From Dyella_A sp049445995 (GTDB taxonomy: Bacteria; Pseudomonadota; Gammaproteobacteria; Xanthomonadales; Rhodanobacteraceae), in contig NZ_JBMSDZ010000015.1 of assembly GCF_049445995.1 (NCBI RefSeq), forward strand, positions 1 through 64,000: a stretch of 64,000 nt of DNA. Direction: 5' to 3'. This document shows, piece by piece, positions 51,122 to 60,088 of this stretch (its first letter is position 1; each line of letters opens with the position of its first letter). The notes under the pieces are model-generated. The model made no database searches and was not told the DNA's origin. It saw nothing but the letters and a program-made list of their open reading frames with translations. A program made the translations under genes and the position numbers.

Positions 51122-52033
51122 ATGACAACCCCGATGCAAGCCCCTCCCTCCATGCCTGGTGCCGGAGTCGATTCATCCGCTCGCTCCGGTGTGCGTGCGC
51201 CCGGCTATCCCACCGTCGCCCTGCAGGTGTTGGCCGACGTCGGCTACGGCATCTGGGTGTTGCAGGGGATGGCGCTGGCGTTCGGCATCTTCCGCGAGGG
51301 TCGCGGCGAGTCGCTGGTGCCGCTGGCGGTGGGCACGCTGTTCGTGCTCGCCGGGCTGATCGTGGCCAGCGTGCGCGTCCCCGGCCTGCCGGCCTGGCAC
51401 GGCTGGCATCCGGGGCGGCACGTATGGCCCACGCGCCAGGCGCTGATCGCGCTGACGAGTTTCCTGCCGGTGCTGGCGGTGGCCGGGCTGACCCGCGGCG
51501 ACAACGATTTCTGGGCCACCCGCCTGTCCGGCGCCGCGCTGATGCTGTGCAGCCTGGGCAGCCTGATCCAGGGCATGCCGCGCTGGGCGGCACCGGTGCC
51601 GCCGGGCGGCTCGGCCGTGTTGCCGGTGGGTCGGGTGATGGCGGCACTGTACGGCGGCGGCCTGTGGCTGTGGCTGTTCGTGGCGGCGGACGGCCGCCTC
51701 GCGATCGGCCCGGCGCAAGCGGAGCACCGGCCCTGGCTGCTGGGACTGCTGGTGATGGCCCTGCTGCTGGGGTTGATCGAGGGCATGCGCTGGCACGCGC
51801 TGCGCCTGTCCGGCAGCCCCCGCATCCCGCCGCGGGGTATCGTGCTGCCCGCGCGCTTCGCCGCGGCCCTGCTGGGCTACGCCGTGCCGTGCCTCGCCCT
51901 GCTGCTGGCCGATCGCTGGCAGGCCAGCGGCGCGCTGGCCCTGGTGGCGGCGCTCGGCGCCATGGTCGGGCGCGTGCTCGAGCAGTGGCTGTACGCCCGC
52001 GCGCACTGCCTCGCGGGGTCGGCCTTCGGCTGA
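51122..52033 (+). CDS. Multi-pass membrane protein, unknown function
   Basis: A 303-residue hydrophobic protein with about eight predicted membrane helices after a 30-residue polar N-terminus. Examples are ALIALTSFLPVLAVAGL, LLGLLVMALLLGLIEGM and AALLGYAVPCLALLLAD. The size and helix pattern recall DmsC-type membrane anchors, but no catalytic partner is nearby and I do not assign a function. A short upstream start at GTG/ATG cannot be excluded. Confidence 0.65.
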   Translation: MTTPMQAPPSMPGAGVDSSARSGVRAPGYPTVALQVLADVGYGIWVLQGMALAFGIFREGRGESLVPLAVGTLFVLAGLIVASVRVPGLPAWHGWHPGRHVWPTRQALIALTSFLPVLAVAGLTRGDNDFWATRLSGAALMLCSLGSLIQGMPRWAAPVPPGGSAVLPVGRVMAALYGGGLWLWLFVAADGRLAIGPAQAEHRPWLLGLLVMALLLGLIEGMRWHALRLSGSPRIPPRGIVLPARFAAALLGYAVPCLALLLADRWQASGALALVAALGAMVGRVLEQWLYARAHCLAGSAFG

Positions 52034-52091
52034 CGGTTGCTGCGCCTGGTTGATCAGAGCATTCCCCTTTAACGATTGGACCCCCTATCCC

Positions 52092-52910
52092 ATGAAGAAA
52101 GCCCCCCTCGCCTTCCTGATGCTTGTCGCCTTCGCGGCGTCCGCCGTCCACGCGCAAAGCACGCCCAGCGACGATTCCAGCAGCGCCGGCAGCGGCGGCT
52201 GGAACGGCTCGGGCGAGCTCGGCTTTGCTTCCTCACGCGGCAATTCGCGTTCGGAAAACCTCAACGCCAAGCTTGGCCTGACCCAGGAGAACGAGCTGTG
52301 GAAGAACAACTTCTTCCTCAACGGCCTGCGCTCCAGGGGCGAGGTCACCGTGGTCGACTCCAACGGCAACACCCTCAACCGCTTCAGCACCACCGCCAAC
52401 CGCTACGACGGCGGTGCCTCGGTGGGCTACAAGCTCGATCCGCGCAGCTACATCGTGGGCGCGGCGCGCTACGAGCACGACGACTTCGGCGCCAACCGGT
52501 GGCAGGGTACGGTGTCGCTCGGCTACGGCTATATCGCGCTGAAGAACCGGCGCACCGAGCTGTCGTTCGAGCTCGGTCCCGGCTACAAGCGCTACCGGCC
52601 GGCCGACGAGCTGCAGGACGTGGGGGGCGTCACCGTGCCGGTGCGCCAGGCCAGCGTGGGCGAGGGCGTGGCGCGCGGCCTGGTGAACTACAAGTACCGG
52701 CTCACCGACAACACCGCGTTCGAGGACACCCTGCTGGCCGAAGCGGGTTCGAAGAACAAGTACTACCAGAACGACGCCGGCCTGTCGGTCAGCATGACCA
52801 AGAAGATGGCGCTCAAGCTCGGTTTCCAGGTGCGCTACAACAGTGACACCCAGCCCGGCACGAAGAGCACCGACACGCTCACCACCACCAACCTGGTCTA
52901 CAACTTCTGA
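52092..52910 (+). CDS. DUF481 outer-membrane beta-barrel protein (YdiY-like)
   Basis: A 272-residue protein with signal peptide MKKAPLAFLMLVAFAASAVH and a beta-barrel domain of the DUF481 family. GSGELGFASSRGNSRSENLN is the family's typical first strand, and it ends in NLVYNF with terminal Phe. It is likely an outer-membrane protein. DUF481 proteins are often linked to salt or pH stress, but their role is not established. A strong bidirectional terminator follows. Confidence 0.88.
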   Translation: MKKAPLAFLMLVAFAASAVHAQSTPSDDSSSAGSGGWNGSGELGFASSRGNSRSENLNAKLGLTQENELWKNNFFLNGLRSRGEVTVVDSNGNTLNRFSTTANRYDGGASVGYKLDPRSYIVGAARYEHDDFGANRWQGTVSLGYGYIALKNRRTELSFELGPGYKRYRPADELQDVGGVTVPVRQASVGEGVARGLVNYKYRLTDNTAFEDTLLAEAGSKNKYYQNDAGLSVSMTKKMALKLGFQVRYNSDTQPGTKSTDTLTTTNLVYNF

Positions 52911-52937
52911 CGACCGACAACATCGCCGATCGAAGAC

Positions 52938-52970
52938 GAAAAGGCCGGCTGCGCGCAGCCGGCCTTTTTC
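52938..52970. terminator. Bidirectional rho-independent terminator
   Basis: AAAAGGCCGGCTGC and GCAGCCGGCCTTTTT form a long perfect stem around a very small loop, with A and T runs on either side. It lies between the convergent DUF481 and hemC genes. Confidence 0.92.
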
Positions 52971-52988
52971 GTGCGTGCGCGGCGGCGC

Positions 52989-53912
52989 TCAGTGGCCGCG
53001 ATCGAGCAGGCTGCGCGCACCCTGCGCCAGCAGCGCCGCGGCCACCTCGCGCCCCAGCGCTTCCGGCGCGTGCGCCGGACCCTGCGCCGCGGCCACGATC
53101 AACCGGCCGTCCGCCGCGTCGCCGACCAGGCCGCGCAGGTCGAGTCCGTGCTCGGTGCGCACGCACCACGCGCCCACCGGCACCGTGCAGCTGCCGCCGA
53201 GCGCGCGGTTCATCGCGCGCTCGGCGGTGACGGTGACGCGGGTGTCGGCGTCATCGAGCGCGCGCAGCAGCGCGAGCACCGCCGGCTGGTCCTCGCGCGC
53301 CTCGATCGCGATCGCCGCCTGCCCCGGCGCGGGCAGCCACTCCGGCGGCACCAGCAGGCTGCGGATGCGTCCGCCCAGGCCCAGCCGCTCCAGCCCGGCG
53401 CAGGCGAGCAGGATCGCGTCGTAGTTGCCGGCATCGAGCCGGGCCAGACGCGTGCCGACATTGCCGCGCAGGTCGATCGGTTGCAGATCCGGCCGTGCCG
53501 CGCGCAGCTGCGCCTGCCGGCGCAGCGAGGAAGTGCCCACGCGCGCGCCGTGCGGCAGTGCCGCCAGGTCGGCGTAGTGGTTGCTCACGAACGCGTCGGC
53601 GGCATCGGCGCGCGGCAGGATCGCCGGCAGCGTGAAGCCCGCTTCCAGTTCGGCCGGTACATCCTTCAACGAGTGCACGGCAAGCTCGGCGCGGCCTTCC
53701 AGCATCGCCACTTCCAGCTCCTTGAGGAACAGCCCCTTGCCGCCGATCGTCGCCAGCGGGCGATCGAGGATCTCGTCGCCGCGCGTGCTCATCGGCACCA
53801 GTTCCACCACCAAGCCGGGATGCGCCGCGCGCAGCAGCGTCGCCACATGCTCGGCCTGCCACAGCGCGAGCGCGCTCTTGCGGGTGGCGATACGCAGGGT
53901 GGTCGGGGTCAT
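52989..53912 (-). CDS. hemC: Hydroxymethylbilane synthase (porphobilinogen deaminase)
   Basis: Condenses four porphobilinogen units to hydroxymethylbilane in heme synthesis. The 307-residue protein has RIATRKSALALWQAEHV, GKGLFLKELE, HSLKDVP, GTSSLRRQAQL and the dipyrromethane-cofactor Cys C242 in LGGSCTVPVG. It lies downstream of algZ-algR on the same strand, an order shared with Pseudomonas. Confidence 0.97.
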   Translation of the reverse strand: MTPTTLRIATRKSALALWQAEHVATLLRAAHPGLVVELVPMSTRGDEILDRPLATIGGKGLFLKELEVAMLEGRAELAVHSLKDVPAELEAGFTLPAILPRADAADAFVSNHYADLAALPHGARVGTSSLRRQAQLRAARPDLQPIDLRGNVGTRLARLDAGNYDAILLACAGLERLGLGGRIRSLLVPPEWLPAPGQAAIAIEAREDQPAVLALLRALDDADTRVTVTAERAMNRALGGSCTVPVGAWCVRTEHGLDLRGLVGDAADGRLIVAAAQGPAHAPEALGREVAAALLAQGARSLLDRGH

Positions 53913-53995
53913 GCTTCGCTCCGCGGACGGGTGTGCAACGCCGCATTGTCGCGCAGATCGGCCGGCGGACCCGCCCCTGCGGCACTGCCGCCGCG

Positions 53996-54700
53996 TCAGC
54001 CCGTGCGCAGCAGCCTGCGCAGCGCCGGCAGGTTGCGGCGGCTGACCTCGGGCTGCTGCCCGGTGCCGGCCAGGCGGGCCAGGGTGCGGCCGTCGGCCAG
54101 CGTCCTCAGGCCGACCAGCCGCGCATGCGGTACCAGGCAGTTGCGGTGCAGGCGCACCAGCTGCTGGGGGTAGGTGTCTTCCAGCTGGCGCAACGATTCC
54201 TCGATCAGCAGCTCGCCGCCGGTGTGCTGCACGGTGACGTACTTCTCGTCGGCCTGCAGCAGGATCACCTCGTCCAGCGCGATGCGCACCTGCTCGCCGC
54301 GCAGCCGTCCGTGCAGGTAGCCGGACGGCTCGCGCGGCGCGGCGTCGAGGCGCCGTGCCGCGCGCTGCAGCGCTTCGCGCAGCCGCTCCAGCCGCACCGG
54401 CTTGAGCAGGTAGTCGACCGCGCCCAGCTCGAACGCCTCGATGGCGTGGTTCTCGTAGGCGGTGCAGAACACCACCTGCGGCCGCGCGCGCGCGCCCAGC
54501 CGATGCGCCAGCGCGGTGCCGTCCAGGCCGGGCATGTTGATGTCCAGCAGCAGCACGTCCGGCGCCAGTTCGCCGATCGCCGCCAGCGCCGACTCGCCGT
54601 CGCCCACGCTGCCGGCCACCTCCACGCCGTCGCACTCGCCGAGCAGGGCGACCAGGCGCATCCGCGCCAGCGGCTCGTCGTCGACGATCAGTACGCGCAT
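53996..54700 (-). CDS. algR: LytTR response regulator (AlgR-like)
   Basis: A 234-residue response regulator with an N-terminal receiver (VDDEP, phosphoacceptor D53 in VLLLDINMPG, K104 region in DYLLKPVRL) and a C-terminal LytTR DNA-binding domain (about 130-230, EVILLQADEKYVTVQH and QQLVRLHRNCLVPHARL). In Pseudomonas AlgR controls alginate, type IV pili and virulence. The targets here are unknown. It starts 30 bases after the histidine kinase gene and precedes hemC, the conserved arrangement. Confidence 0.92.
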   Translation of the reverse strand: MRVLIVDDEPLARMRLVALLGECDGVEVAGSVGDGESALAAIGELAPDVLLLDINMPGLDGTALAHRLGARARPQVVFCTAYENHAIEAFELGAVDYLLKPVRLERLREALQRAARRLDAAPREPSGYLHGRLRGEQVRIALDEVILLQADEKYVTVQHTGGELLIEESLRQLEDTYPQQLVRLHRNCLVPHARLVGLRTLADGRTLARLAGTGQQPEVSRRNLPALRRLLRTG

Positions 54701-54730
54701 CGCGCCGCTCCGATCACGTGATGCCGCCGC

Positions 54731-55777
54731 TCAGCCATGGCGGGCGGCCTCCAGCGGCAGCCGCAGCCGCACCACGAAGCGCTCGCCCTGCGGGCCGGCG
54801 TCCACCCGCGCGCGCGCGCCGTAGCGATACGCCACGCGCTGGCGCACGTTGTCCAGGCCCAGGCCGTGGCCGCCCGCCGACGGTTGCTCCGGCAGCGGAT
54901 TGGCGATCTCGATCCACACCATGCCCGGTTCGCGGCCCCCGGCCAGCACGATCTCGCCGCCCCCGCGGCGCGGCTGGATGCCATGGCGCACCGCGTTCTC
55001 CACCAGCGGTTGCAGCAGCAGGCGCGGCAGCGGGAAGTCCGGCGGCAGGCCCTCGAGTTCGCGCCGCACGCGCAGACGCTCGCCCAGGCGCAGCTGCTCG
55101 ATCGCCAGGTAGCGCTCGACCAGGTTGAGTTCTTCGGCGAGCGTGCCGTCGCCGCCGCGGTGCTCGCCCAGCGCGGCGCGGAACAGCTCGGAGAGGTCTT
55201 CCACCGTGCGCTCGGCGGCGTCCGGGTCCACCCGTACCAGCGCGGCCACGGTGTTCATGCTGTTGAACAGGAAGTGCGGCCGGATGCGCGCCTGCAGTGC
55301 CGCCACCTGCGCGCGGGCGGCGGCAGCCAACCGCAGCTGCCACTGCGCCAGTACGTAGAAGTAGCGCAGCATGGCCGCGCCGAGCAGGGCGGCGATCAGC
55401 GCGTTGTCGCGCACGAACTGCTGGTAGCCGCCGTGGATCAGCGCCATGCCCAGGGTGGCGTCCATCCAGCGCGCCGCGGCGCTGGCGGCGATCACGATCA
55501 GCACGATCGCCAGCCACACGCCCGCATACGGCATCGCGCCGGACAGCCGCTGCAGCCACGGTCGCGCCTTGCACAGGGTGAGCGTCACCAGTACCGCCAG
55601 CCACGCCACGAACAGCATGCCCACGCTGTAGCCGCGCCAGCCGAAGCGGGTGTCCGGCGCCAGCCACATCAGCGTCACGGTGAGCGCGCCCACCAGCAGC
55701 AGCGTGAACAGCGCCGGCAGCCGGCAGAAGTCCGGCAGGGGCAGTTGTTCGCGGGGCGGGCGCGGGGTGGATCGCAT
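54731..55777 (-). CDS. algZ: Sensor histidine kinase of the LytS/AlgZ family
   Basis: A 348-residue membrane kinase. About four helices span residues 20-145 (FTLLLVGALTVTLMWLA, IVLIVIAASAAARW). The His_kinase domain has phosphoacceptor H168 in RIRPHFLFNSMN, and the ATPase core has LVENAVRHGIQPR and GGHGLGLDNVRQR. It pairs with the AlgR-like regulator encoded immediately downstream. Confidence 0.92.
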   Translation of the reverse strand: MRSTPRPPREQLPLPDFCRLPALFTLLLVGALTVTLMWLAPDTRFGWRGYSVGMLFVAWLAVLVTLTLCKARPWLQRLSGAMPYAGVWLAIVLIVIAASAAARWMDATLGMALIHGGYQQFVRDNALIAALLGAAMLRYFYVLAQWQLRLAAAARAQVAALQARIRPHFLFNSMNTVAALVRVDPDAAERTVEDLSELFRAALGEHRGGDGTLAEELNLVERYLAIEQLRLGERLRVRRELEGLPPDFPLPRLLLQPLVENAVRHGIQPRRGGGEIVLAGGREPGMVWIEIANPLPEQPSAGGHGLGLDNVRQRVAYRYGARARVDAGPQGERFVVRLRLPLEAARHG

Positions 55778-55811
55778 CGGCGCAGTATGCCGCAGCGCTG
55801 GTGCCGGTCGG

Positions 55812-56480
55812 TCAGCCGCGCAGGCGCTCGCCGAGCCAGCCGCGCAGGTCGGCGATTTCCTCGGCGCAGACCGAGTGCGGCATCGCGTAGGTGTGCCAGT
55901 CGACCGCGTAGCCGAGCGCTTCGAGGGCCGCGCGCGAATCCAGCCCGCGCTGCAGGATCACCACCGGATCCATCGTGCCGTGGCCCCAGAAGATCGGCAC
56001 GCCGGCGTTGGCCGTGCTGCGCTCGGCGGCGAGCGCCTGGCCCAGCGGCAGATAGGTGGACAGCGCCACGATGCCGGCCAGCCTCTGTGTGTGGCGCAGG
56101 CCTGCCGCCAGCGCGATCGCGCCACCCTGCGAGAATCCGGCCAGCACGATGCGCTCGCCGGGCACGCCGCGCTCGTGCTCGCGCGCGATCAGCGCCTCCA
56201 CCGCGGCGATCGACACGCGCATGCCGGCCTCGTCCTGCCGGCTCATCAGGTCGAAGCCGACGATGTCGTACCAGGCGCGCATCGGCAGGCCGCCGTTGAC
56301 CGTCACCGGACGTACCGGCGCATGCGGAAACACGAAGCGCAGCGCCGGCCAGTCGGGTGCCACCAGCTCCGGCACGATCGGCGCGAAGTCGTGACCGTCG
56401 GCGCCCAGCCCGTGCAGCCAGATCACGCTGTGGGTGGGATCGGTACCGGTTTCGCGCTCGACGGTGGGCAGCAGGCTCAT
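55812..56480 (-). CDS. Carboxylesterase/phospholipase of the alpha/beta hydrolase type
   Basis: A 222-residue alpha/beta hydrolase of the carboxylesterase 2 (phospholipase/carboxylesterase, PF02230) family. The catalytic triad is S118 in GFSQGG, D171 in GTMDPVV and H202 in YAMPHSV. The conserved WLHGLGADGHDF oxyanion segment is at 21-32. It has no signal peptide. It likely cleaves short-chain or lysophospholipid esters. It ends 35 bases upstream of algZ on the same strand and may be cotranscribed. Confidence 0.92.
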   Translation of the reverse strand: MSLLPTVERETGTDPTHSVIWLHGLGADGHDFAPIVPELVAPDWPALRFVFPHAPVRPVTVNGGLPMRAWYDIVGFDLMSRQDEAGMRVSIAAVEALIAREHERGVPGERIVLAGFSQGGAIALAAGLRHTQRLAGIVALSTYLPLGQALAAERSTANAGVPIFWGHGTMDPVVILQRGLDSRAALEALGYAVDWHTYAMPHSVCAEEIADLRGWLGERLRG

Positions 56481-56677
56481 GCGGGGGACTCGACAGCGGA
56501 AAAGGGGTCCCAGTCTCCACGATGGCCGGGGACGCTGCCAGCTGCGCCGGCGACAGGCCGCCGCCGTGCGCCGCCGGACCTGGCGCAATTCCTTACGTGC
56601 CACCCATGACCTTGGGCGGTAGGCACGGCATGCCGGGGCTGGTTACGCTCAGAGGTATTGTCACCGTGGAGTCACCC

Positions 56678-59116
56678 ATGCACCGAACCGTGCTCGCGGG
56701 CCTCGTCGCCCTGCTCGTGCTGCCCGCCCATGCCGCCATGCCGGCACCGGCGGTGCTGGACATGCAAACCATCATGGCCGATCCGGACTGGATCGGGCAT
56801 CCGGTGCAGTCGCCGTACTGGAGCGTCGACGGCCGCGCGATCTACTACCGGGTGCAGCGCGACGGCAGTCCGGTGCGCGATCTGTATCGCGTCGATCCCG
56901 CCACCGGGAAGGGCGGGAAGCTCGATCCGGCCGCCGTGGCGCAGGCCGACGGCCCGGCGGTGTTCGACCGCGACCACACGCATGCCGCCTTCATCCGCCA
57001 CGGCGACGTGTTCGTGGTGGATCTGGCGAGCGCTCGGCGCCGGCAGGTCACCCGCACGCCGGAGCAGGAATCCGCGCCGCAGTTTTCCGCCGACGGTCGC
57101 GCGCTGCAGTACCGCCAGGGCAACCACTGGTACACCTACGACCTCGCCAGCGGCGTGAGCGCGCCCGCCGCCGTGCTCAAGTTCGCCGACGACCCGCACG
57201 TCGAGAAGCCCGATACGCTGCGCGACCACCAGCGCGCCCTGTTCAGCACGCTGCGCCAGCTCAAGGCCGACAAGGACGCCGTGCGCGCGCAGCAGAAGGT
57301 GCTGGAAGCCGCCGACCCCGGTCGCGCGCCCGAGCCGTTCTGGCTGGGCGACAAGATCACCGCGGTGGACACCGAACTCTCGCCCGACGGCCGCTGGATG
57401 CTGCTGGTGACCGAGCCGAAGGACGCGCCCAGGGGCGAGGCGCCGAAGGTGATCCACTACGTCACCGACTCCGGCTACACCGAAGCGAAGGACGCGCGCA
57501 CCTACGTCGGCCGCAAGGATCCGATCCCGCAGTCGCTGCTGCTGCTCGACCTGGCGAAGCACGCCACCTACAACCTCGACACGGCGGTGCTGCCCGGCAT
57601 CAAGGACGACCCGCTCAAGGCCTTGCGCGCCCAGGCGATCGCCGCCCGCGAGAAAGCCGGCGACAGCGCCGGCGCCAAGGCGCTGAAGGCGCCGAAGGTC
57701 CGCCCGGTGCACATCGTCTCCGGCGAGAACGACGGCTCGGGCGGCGGCATCGTGTGGAGCGACGACGGCTCCCGGCTCGCCATCCAGTTGCGCGCGATCG
57801 ACAACAAGGACCGCTGGATCGCCAGCGTCGATTTCGCCCGGCACGCACTGGTGAACCAGCAGCGCCTGCACGACGACGCCTGGATCAACTGGAACTTCAA
57901 CGATTTCGGCTGGCTCAGGGACGACCGCACGCTGTGGTACCTGAGCGAGCAGACCGGCTGGTCGCAGCTCTACGTCAAGCCGCTGGACGGCAAGGCGAAG
58001 CAGCTCACCGCGGACAGGTTCGAGATCAGCCACCCGCAGTTGAGCGAGGACGGTCGCTGGTTCTACGTGCGCTCCAATCGCGTGGCGCCGTACAGCTACG
58101 ACGTCTACCGCGTGCCCGTCACGGGCGGCGAGCTGACCCGCATCACGCATTACCAGGGCATGGACCAGTTCGCACTGTCACCGGACGGCACGCAGCTGGC
58201 CGTGCTGCATTCGGCGCCCTACGTGTTCGACCAGCTGGCGGTGCTGCCGGCCACCGGCGGCACGCCGCGCGAACTGACCGACACCATGAAGCCGGCCTAC
58301 ATGGCGCACCACTGGATCGCGCCGCAGATCGTGCAGGTGCCGTCCTCGCACGGTGCCGGCGCGATCTACGCCAAGTACTACGGTCCGGCGCACGAGACCG
58401 ACGCCCCGGCCTCGCGCCCGGCGGTGATCTTCGTGCACGGCGCCGGCTACACCCAGGACGTGACGCTCGGCTCCACCTACTACTTCCGCGAGCAGATGTT
58501 CCACAATCGGCTGGTGCGCAAGGGCTACGTGGTGCTGGACATGGACTACCGCGCCTCGGAAGGCTATGGCCGCGCCTGGCGCACCGCGATCTACCGGCAG
58601 ATGGGCCATCCGGAGCTGGAGGACATCCTCGACGGCAAGGCCTGGCTGGTGCAGCACCACGGCGTCGATCCCAAGCGCGTGGGCATCTACGGCGGCAGCT
58701 ACGGCGGCTTCATGACCGAGATGGCACTGCTGCGCGCGCCGGGCGAGTTCGCCGCCGGCGCGGCGCTGCGTCCGCCGTCGGACTGGGTCACCTACAACGC
58801 CGAATACACCTCGAACATCCTCAACGATCCGCAGCTCGACCCGGAGGCGTACAAGACCAGCTCGCCGATCGAGTACGCGGCCAACCTGAAGGACCCGCTG
58901 CTGATCGAGCACGGCCTGATCGACGACAACGTGATGACCGCCGATTCGATCCGCCTCTACCAGCGCCTGATCGAGCTGCACAAGAAGAACTTCTGGATCT
59001 CGCTCTATCCGCTGGAGCGGCACGGCTTCGTGCATGCGGACTCCTGGTACGACGAGTACCGCCGCATCGACGAGCTGTTCGATACCTGGCTCGCGCCCAA
59101 CCCGCCGGTGCGCTGA
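56678..59116 (+). CDS. Secreted S9-family prolyl oligopeptidase-like peptidase
   Basis: An 812-residue serine peptidase related to dipeptidyl peptidase IV. The signal peptide MHRTVLAGLVALLVLPAHA is followed by a beta-propeller (about 40-530, with LSPDGRWMLL and LSEDGRWFYV-type blades). The C-terminal alpha/beta hydrolase domain has nucleophile S674 in GGSYGG, an acidic residue in LIDDN (749-750) and H782 in ERHGF. It should act in the periplasm on short peptides. The ATG at 56678 has GGAG eight bases upstream. An unusually long intergenic region follows. Confidence 0.93.
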   Translation: MHRTVLAGLVALLVLPAHAAMPAPAVLDMQTIMADPDWIGHPVQSPYWSVDGRAIYYRVQRDGSPVRDLYRVDPATGKGGKLDPAAVAQADGPAVFDRDHTHAAFIRHGDVFVVDLASARRRQVTRTPEQESAPQFSADGRALQYRQGNHWYTYDLASGVSAPAAVLKFADDPHVEKPDTLRDHQRALFSTLRQLKADKDAVRAQQKVLEAADPGRAPEPFWLGDKITAVDTELSPDGRWMLLVTEPKDAPRGEAPKVIHYVTDSGYTEAKDARTYVGRKDPIPQSLLLLDLAKHATYNLDTAVLPGIKDDPLKALRAQAIAAREKAGDSAGAKALKAPKVRPVHIVSGENDGSGGGIVWSDDGSRLAIQLRAIDNKDRWIASVDFARHALVNQQRLHDDAWINWNFNDFGWLRDDRTLWYLSEQTGWSQLYVKPLDGKAKQLTADRFEISHPQLSEDGRWFYVRSNRVAPYSYDVYRVPVTGGELTRITHYQGMDQFALSPDGTQLAVLHSAPYVFDQLAVLPATGGTPRELTDTMKPAYMAHHWIAPQIVQVPSSHGAGAIYAKYYGPAHETDAPASRPAVIFVHGAGYTQDVTLGSTYYFREQMFHNRLVRKGYVVLDMDYRASEGYGRAWRTAIYRQMGHPELEDILDGKAWLVQHHGVDPKRVGIYGGSYGGFMTEMALLRAPGEFAAGAALRPPSDWVTYNAEYTSNILNDPQLDPEAYKTSSPIEYAANLKDPLLIEHGLIDDNVMTADSIRLYQRLIELHKKNFWISLYPLERHGFVHADSWYDEYRRIDELFDTWLAPNPPVR

Positions 59117-59302
59117 CCTGCGGCGTGGCTGCGTGAGCTTACGCGGCGTTCCAACAGTCGAGCCGTGGAACGAGTGAGTGGCTCTGGGCCATATAGTGCG
59201 AAACGCCAGCTATCTAGGCAGTCGGATTGGTGCCAAAAGCCTCATGGTGCGCCGTTGTTGCACGTGCGGTCTCGGCGTATATACAGGCTAAAGCTTCCCT
59301 TA
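59117..59302. other. Region between the S9 peptidase and the toxin-antitoxin module
   Basis: No gene is supported. The GC content falls clearly towards the right end compared with the rest of the window. The 9-mer GTATATACA at 59277-59285 matches half of the palindrome at 59319-59330, 44 bases away (about four helical turns), and may be an auxiliary operator. Confidence 0.5.
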
Positions 59303-59331
59303 TTGAATTCGATATAGGTTGTATATACAAT
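59303..59331 (+). promoter_or_regulatory. Promoter overlapped by a palindromic operator (TA module)
   Basis: TTGAAT (59303-59308) and TACAAT (59326-59331) with a 17-base spacer form a good sigma-70 promoter. The perfect 12-bp palindrome TTGTATATACAA (59319-59330) covers the -10 box. A protein bound there would block transcription, which is how antitoxins of BrnTA-type modules repress their own genes. Confidence 0.75.
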
Positions 59332-59358
59332 GGCGGGCCTAGCATGGAGGCGTGCAGC

Positions 59359-59673
59359 ATGGGTTTTCGGTTCGATCCAGAAGTCATCACGAAGTTGCGC
59401 GACAAGCACGACGTGACGCAGAAGGAAGTGATGGAGTGCTTTGCAAACGGCGAGGCGATCTATTTCGAAGACACGGACGAAAAGCACCAGACAGATCCGC
59501 CGACGTGGTGGTTTATGGCGCCGACTAACCGGAACCGCATGCTTAAGATCTGCTTCATGCGAAAGGACGGCGACATCGTCATCAAGACCGCCTTCCAACC
59601 GCAGAGCCACATGCATCTTGAACGTTATCGCCAGCTGGCAGGCTTGCCATCATGCTGGCCATCAGAGGAGTGA
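59359..59673 (+). CDS. Putative toxin, BrnT/RelE-like small protein
   Basis: A 104-residue protein starting MGFRFDPEVITKLRDKHDVT. The segments KEVMECFANGEAIYFEDT, HQTDPPTWWFMAPTNRNRMLKICF and DIVIKTAFQP resemble a small family of BrnT-like, RelE-fold proteins, some labelled ADP-ribosyl-(dinitrogen reductase) hydrolase in databases. The ATG at 59359 is chosen because GGAGG lies at 59346-59350, eight bases before it. It precedes the antitoxin-like gene by 4 bases, the toxin-first order typical of BrnTA. Toxicity is inferred. Confidence 0.7.
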   Translation: MGFRFDPEVITKLRDKHDVTQKEVMECFANGEAIYFEDTDEKHQTDPPTWWFMAPTNRNRMLKICFMRKDGDIVIKTAFQPQSHMHLERYRQLAGLPSCWPSEE

Positions 59674-59677
59674 AGCC

Positions 59678-60031
59678 ATGGACAAGAAGATCCCGGGAAC
59701 CGCAGAAAACTGGGAGAGTGGCAAGCTGGGTCTCAACGAGGCTACCGCACGCATTGCATCGCCTGAAGAGATCGCCGCCATTGAGCAAGCCGTGGGGCTC
59801 AACATGCAGCCCATCTCGATCCGGCTGCAGAAGGATCTGGTGAACGTATTGAAGGAGATTGCCCGCTACCGAGGTATCGGTTATCAACCTATGATCCGTG
59901 ACTTGCTGCAGCGTTGGGCGGTGGGAGAGATCTCCACGATCCTGGACGAGCGCGCGCGTGAAGCGAAGCTCAAGAAGGAAGAGATCGAGCGGGGCGAATC
60001 GTTGGCCGGAGATCTAAGAAAGATTGCCTGA
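59678..60031 (+). CDS. Putative antitoxin, BrnA/ribbon-helix-helix type
   Basis: A 117-residue protein starting MDKKIPGTAENWESGKLG. Its middle, QPISIRLQKDLVNVLKEIA followed by RGIGYQPMIRDLLQRW, fits a ribbon-helix-helix DNA-binding domain as in BrnA and CopG antitoxins. The C-terminus is a charged helix (REAKLKKEEIERGE) that could bind the toxin. The start has AGGAG upstream. It likely represses the palindrome-covered promoter in front of the pair. A terminator follows. Confidence 0.75.
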   Translation: MDKKIPGTAENWESGKLGLNEATARIASPEEIAAIEQAVGLNMQPISIRLQKDLVNVLKEIARYRGIGYQPMIRDLLQRWAVGEISTILDERAREAKLKKEEIERGESLAGDLRKIA

Positions 60032-60049
60032 TCATTGGGTTCGCATCCG

Positions 60050-60076
60050 AAAAAGCCCGCTCCAGCGGGCTTTTTC
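60050..60076. terminator. Bidirectional rho-independent terminator
   Basis: AAAAAGCCCGC and GCGGGCTTTTT form a perfect hairpin with loop TCCA, between the convergent antitoxin gene and the TauE gene. Confidence 0.93.
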
Positions 60077-60088
60077 ATGCCCTCGGCC

